Of a stretch of 6,674 nt of DNA, positions 1 through 6,674 are shown one piece after another; positions within the stretch are counted from its first letter, which is position 1; every line of letters begins with the position of its first letter. The notes beneath the pieces were generated by a model that saw nothing but the letters and a program-made list of their open reading frames with translations, was not told the DNA's origin and made no database searches. The stretch is from Pseudomonas sp. PGPPP3 (GTDB taxonomy: Bacteria; Pseudomonadota; Gammaproteobacteria; Pseudomonadales; Pseudomonadaceae), in the NCBI GenBank assembly GCA_002256055.1, contig NKIE01000158.1, positions 1 to 6,674 of the forward strand, in the 5' to 3' direction. A program made the translations under genes and the position numbers.

Positions 1-351
1 GGCCAGGTCCATCCACGGGCGCAGATCACCTTCGACATCCTGATGCGCGAAGGCTTCGAGACCGACCACTACATCGATATTTTCGATGGCGGTCCGACCT
101 TGCATGCGCGCACCTCGGGCATTCGCTCCATCGCCCAGAGCCGCGTGGTGCCGGTGCGTCTGGCCGCGCCGGGGGCTGAGCCGCGGAAAGGCGGGCGCAC
201 CTACCTGGTGGCCAACGGCCAATTGCAGGATTACCGCGCGATTGTCGCCGAACTGGATTGGGTGCCCGGCAAGCCGGTGGTTCTGAGTGTTGCAGCCGCC
301 GAGGCCTTGGGCGTCGGTGAAGGTGCCAGCGTGCGCCTGGTCGCGGTTTAA
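1..351 (+). CDS. aruF: Arginine/ornithine N-succinyltransferase, alpha subunit (AruF), C-terminal part
   Basis: Partial gene: the frame is open from base 1 and ends at TAA 349-351, giving 116 residues. The full family protein is about 340 residues, so roughly the last third is present. With AruG it forms the transferase that moves succinyl from succinyl-CoA to the alpha-amino group of arginine (and ornithine in Pseudomonas), the first step of the AST pathway, in the cytoplasm. Visible features are the GQVHP motif at window residues 1-5, with a His that aligns with the candidate catalytic His227 of AruG, then DHYIDIFDGGPTLHA, and a C-terminal segment beginning YLVANGQLQDYRA. The first 29 residues align without gaps to AruG 224-252 with 13 identities, so the two subunits are paralogues. 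The alpha-subunit call rests on position upstream of aruG, as in P. aeruginosa. aruG follows after 11 nt. Confidence 0.93.
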   Translation, partial: GQVHPRAQITFDILMREGFETDHYIDIFDGGPTLHARTSGIRSIAQSRVVPVRLAAPGAEPRKGGRTYLVANGQLQDYRAIVAELDWVPGKPVVLSVAAAEALGVGEGASVRLVAV

Positions 352-362
352 AGGGGATAGCT

Positions 363-4190
<3,828 letters not shown>

Positions 4191-4191
<1 letters not shown>

Positions 4192-4229
4192 GTCGCTACG
4201 GTTGCGCCTGACGGGCTGGCCGAGCGACT
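4191..4229 (+). other. Possible stem-loop in the aruB-orf94 intergenic gap
   Basis: AGTCGCT (4191-4197) and AGCGACT (4223-4229) are a perfect 7-bp inverted repeat around 25 nt. Inner CGG (4199-4201)/CCG (4220-4222) and GCC (4206-4208)/GGC (4214-4216) could extend it into a longer imperfect hairpin. There is no T tract after it, so it does not look like an intrinsic terminator. It ends 5 nt before the GGAG ribosome site of the next gene (4235-4238). It may affect mRNA processing, stability or translation of the downstream gene, but this is inferred from base pairing seen by eye. Confidence 0.35.
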
Positions 4230-4243
4230 GATCTGGAGCTGTT

Positions 4244-4528
4244 ATGAGTGATGCCTTGCAACTGATTCTTGAAGACACCGACGGCACCCAGTTGGAAACC
4301 TCCTGCACGCGCTTCGCGGTGATCTGGCAAGGCAAGGAAGTGTGGATCCAACAGGCCGGCGGCCAGCTGATGATCGGCGTGGACGTGGAAGAGGGTGACA
4401 CCGAATACGCTAACCTGCTGCTGCGCCCACTGGCCACCAACCTGGTCAGCCTGGAGCTGGAAATGGAGCCGGTGGAACAGGGCGACGATGATCACGTTCA
4501 CGGCCCCGACTGCAACCACGACCACTGA
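4244..4528 (+). CDS. Small acidic protein with a C-terminal His/Cys putative metal-binding tail
   Basis: Complete, 94 residues, not recognised as a characterised family. A gene of this kind sits between aruB and aruE in other Pseudomonas (PA0900 position in P. aeruginosa, from memory). The ATG at 4244 has GGAG at 4235-4238. Residues 1-78 look like a small beta-rich domain (alternating stretches such as [14 protein letters not shown] and LVSLELEME). The protein is strongly acidic: about 20 Asp/Glu against 3 Lys/Arg. The last 14 residues, [14 protein letters not shown], put His84, His86, Cys90, His92 and His94 close together, a typical composition for binding Zn or another transition metal. There is no signal peptide or membrane segment, so it is probably cytoplasmic. 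It lies 52 nt after aruB and 22 nt before aruE on the same strand, so it is probably in the aru transcript. A metal-handling or accessory role is inference only. Confidence 0.88.
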   Translation: MSDALQLILEDTDGTQLETSCTRFAVIWQGKEVWIQQAGGQLMIGVDVEEGDTEYANLLLRPLATNLVSLELEMEPVEQGDDDHVHGPDCNHDH

Positions 4529-4539
4529 GTCGCTGCGTC

Positions 4540-4545
4540 AAGGAG
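4540..4545 (+). promoter_or_regulatory. Ribosome binding site that fixes the aruE start
   Basis: AAGGAG is 5 nt before the ATG at 4551. The aruE frame stays open upstream to an ATG at 4395, but that extension of 52 codons overlaps the small acidic gene, is Thr/Trp-rich and lacks family character, so 4551 is the start. Confidence 0.8.
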
Positions 4546-4550
4546 TGCAT

Positions 4551-5552
4551 ATGCTTGCTCTGGGAAAACTGCTTGAACTGACTCTGGCGGGGCGAGAGCC
4601 TACCGAGAAGATTCAACTGACTCCTGCGGGCGTGCGTCTGCACTGGTTGGCCGAAGGGGCGCTGGAAGTAACCCCGGCGCCGGGTACGGACAATGGCCGT
4701 GACCTGCTGTTGTCGGCGGCGATTCACGGCAATGAGACCGCGCCCATCGAGCTGCTCGATCGCCTGTTGCAGGCGATTGCCAGCGGCCAGTTGCAACCGC
4801 GCACGCGCCTGCTCCTGCTGCTCGGCAATCCCCAGGCGATGCGCCGCGGCGAGCGCTATGTGGAGCAGGACATCAATCGTCTGTTCAATGGCCGGCATGC
4901 CGAGGCCAGTGGTTTCGAGGCCCTGCGCGCGTGCGAGCTAGAACGTCTGGCAGCTAACTTCTTCAGCTTGCCTGGCCGTGAGCGCTTGCATTACGACATG
5001 CACACCGCCATTCGTGGCTCGAAAATCGAACAATTTGCGCTCTATCCCTATTCTCCTGGACGTCGCCATTCGCCTGTCGAGTTGGCGCGCCTGCAGGCCG
5101 CAGGGATCGCTGCGGTGCTGCTGCAGAGCAAGGTCGGCATCACCTTCAGTTCTTACACCTATGCCTGTCTGGAGGCTGAGGCCTTCACCTTGGAGTTGGG
5201 TAAGGCGAGGCCATTTGGGCAGAACCAACAGGTCAACCTTGAGCAACTGCAAGGGCTGCTGGAAAGCCTGATCGAAGGTCGCGACAGTCTGCCTGACGGC
5301 CAGGCGCTGGAAGGCTTGCAGCTGTTTCAGGTGGCGCGCGAGGTGATCAAGCACAGCGATAGCTTCACCCTGCACCTGCCGAGCGATGTAGAAAACTTCA
5401 GCGAGTTGCCGCAGGGCTATCTGCTGGCTGAGGACATCGCCGACACCCGTTGGGTGGTCGACGAGCCGGGTGCGCGGATTATCTTCCCAAATCCCAAGGT
5501 CAAAAACGGCCTGCGCGCCGGACTTCTGGTGGTTCCTGTCGCTGTGGAGTGA
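4551..5552 (+). CDS. aruE: Succinylglutamate desuccinylase (AruE/AstE)
   Basis: Complete, 333 residues from the ATG at 4551, the expected length (P. aeruginosa AruE is about 332). It is a zinc metallohydrolase of the M14-like AstE/aspartoacylase family that cleaves N-succinylglutamate to succinate and glutamate, the last AST step. Zinc ligands by family comparison are His59 and Glu62 in AIHGNETAP and His151 in YDMHTAIRG. The catalytic Glu is Glu215 in [33 protein letters not shown] at 93-112 is another conserved block containing substrate-binding Arg residues. It follows the small acidic gene by 22 nt and ends the aru cluster. No obvious intrinsic terminator follows, so some readthrough into alaS is possible. 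Confidence 0.96.
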   Translation: MLALGKLLELTLAGREPTEKIQLTPAGVRLHWLAEGALEVTPAPGTDNGRDLLLSAAIHGNETAPIELLDRLLQAIASGQLQPRTRLLLLLGNPQAMRRGERYVEQDINRLFNGRHAEASGFEALRACELERLAANFFSLPGRERLHYDMHTAIRGSKIEQFALYPYSPGRRHSPVELARLQAAGIAAVLLQSKVGITFSSYTYACLEAEAFTLELGKARPFGQNQQVNLEQLQGLLESLIEGRDSLPDGQALEGLQLFQVAREVIKHSDSFTLHLPSDVENFSELPQGYLLAEDIADTRWVVDEPGARIIFPNPKVKNGLRAGLLVVPVAVE

Positions 5553-5571
5553 TCCGTAGCGGTCTGATTGA

Positions 5572-6674
<1,103 letters not shown>

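Noticed and set aside
4395..4550. N-terminal extension of aruE from an upstream in-frame ATG
   Set aside because: It would overlap the small acidic gene over most of its length, is Thr/Trp-rich unlike the AstE family, and the ATG at 4551 has a strong AAGGAG and gives the normal protein length.
4547..4554. GCATATGC palindrome over the aruE start codon
   Set aside because: An 8-bp palindrome around an ATG is expected by chance and is too short to suggest an operator.

Overview
This window is chromosomal DNA of a Pseudomonas-type gammaproteobacterium. The evidence is the gene order (the two succinyltransferase subunits aruF and aruG, then aruD, aruB, a small gene, aruE and alaS), the GC-rich codon use, and protein motifs that match the pseudomonad arginine succinyltransferase (AST, aru/ast) pathway. 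Enterobacterial ast operons have one transferase gene (astA), so the aruF-aruG pair points to Pseudomonas or a close relative. The species cannot be fixed from the sequence alone.

Layout: all genes are on the + strand. Positions 1-351 hold the C-terminal third of aruF. aruG (363-1382), aruD (1382-2845) and aruB (2842-4191) follow with an 11-nt gap, a 1-nt overlap and a 4-nt overlap, so translational coupling is likely. After a 52-nt gap comes a 94-codon gene for a very acidic protein with a His/Cys-rich tail (4244-4528). After 22 nt comes aruE (4551-5552). A 112-nt intergenic region then carries a perfect TATAAT -10 box inside an inverted repeat, followed by the start of alaS (5665 to the window end).

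Together the aru enzymes catabolise arginine to glutamate. AruF/AruG succinylate arginine (and, in Pseudomonas, ornithine). AruB hydrolyses succinylarginine to succinylornithine, releasing ammonia and CO2. The transaminase AruC, expected upstream and outside the window, makes succinylglutamate semialdehyde. AruD oxidises this to succinylglutamate, and AruE releases succinate and glutamate. alaS is a housekeeping alanyl-tRNA synthetase gene with its own promoter.

This is a well-known core-genome region and I see no mobile element, CRISPR array, RNA gene or defence system. The items most worth a second look are the small His/Cys-tailed protein placed just before the zinc enzyme AruE, the near-identical 12-nt direct repeats that start exactly at the stop codons on either side of that small gene, and the inverted repeat around the alaS promoter that could be an autoregulatory operator.
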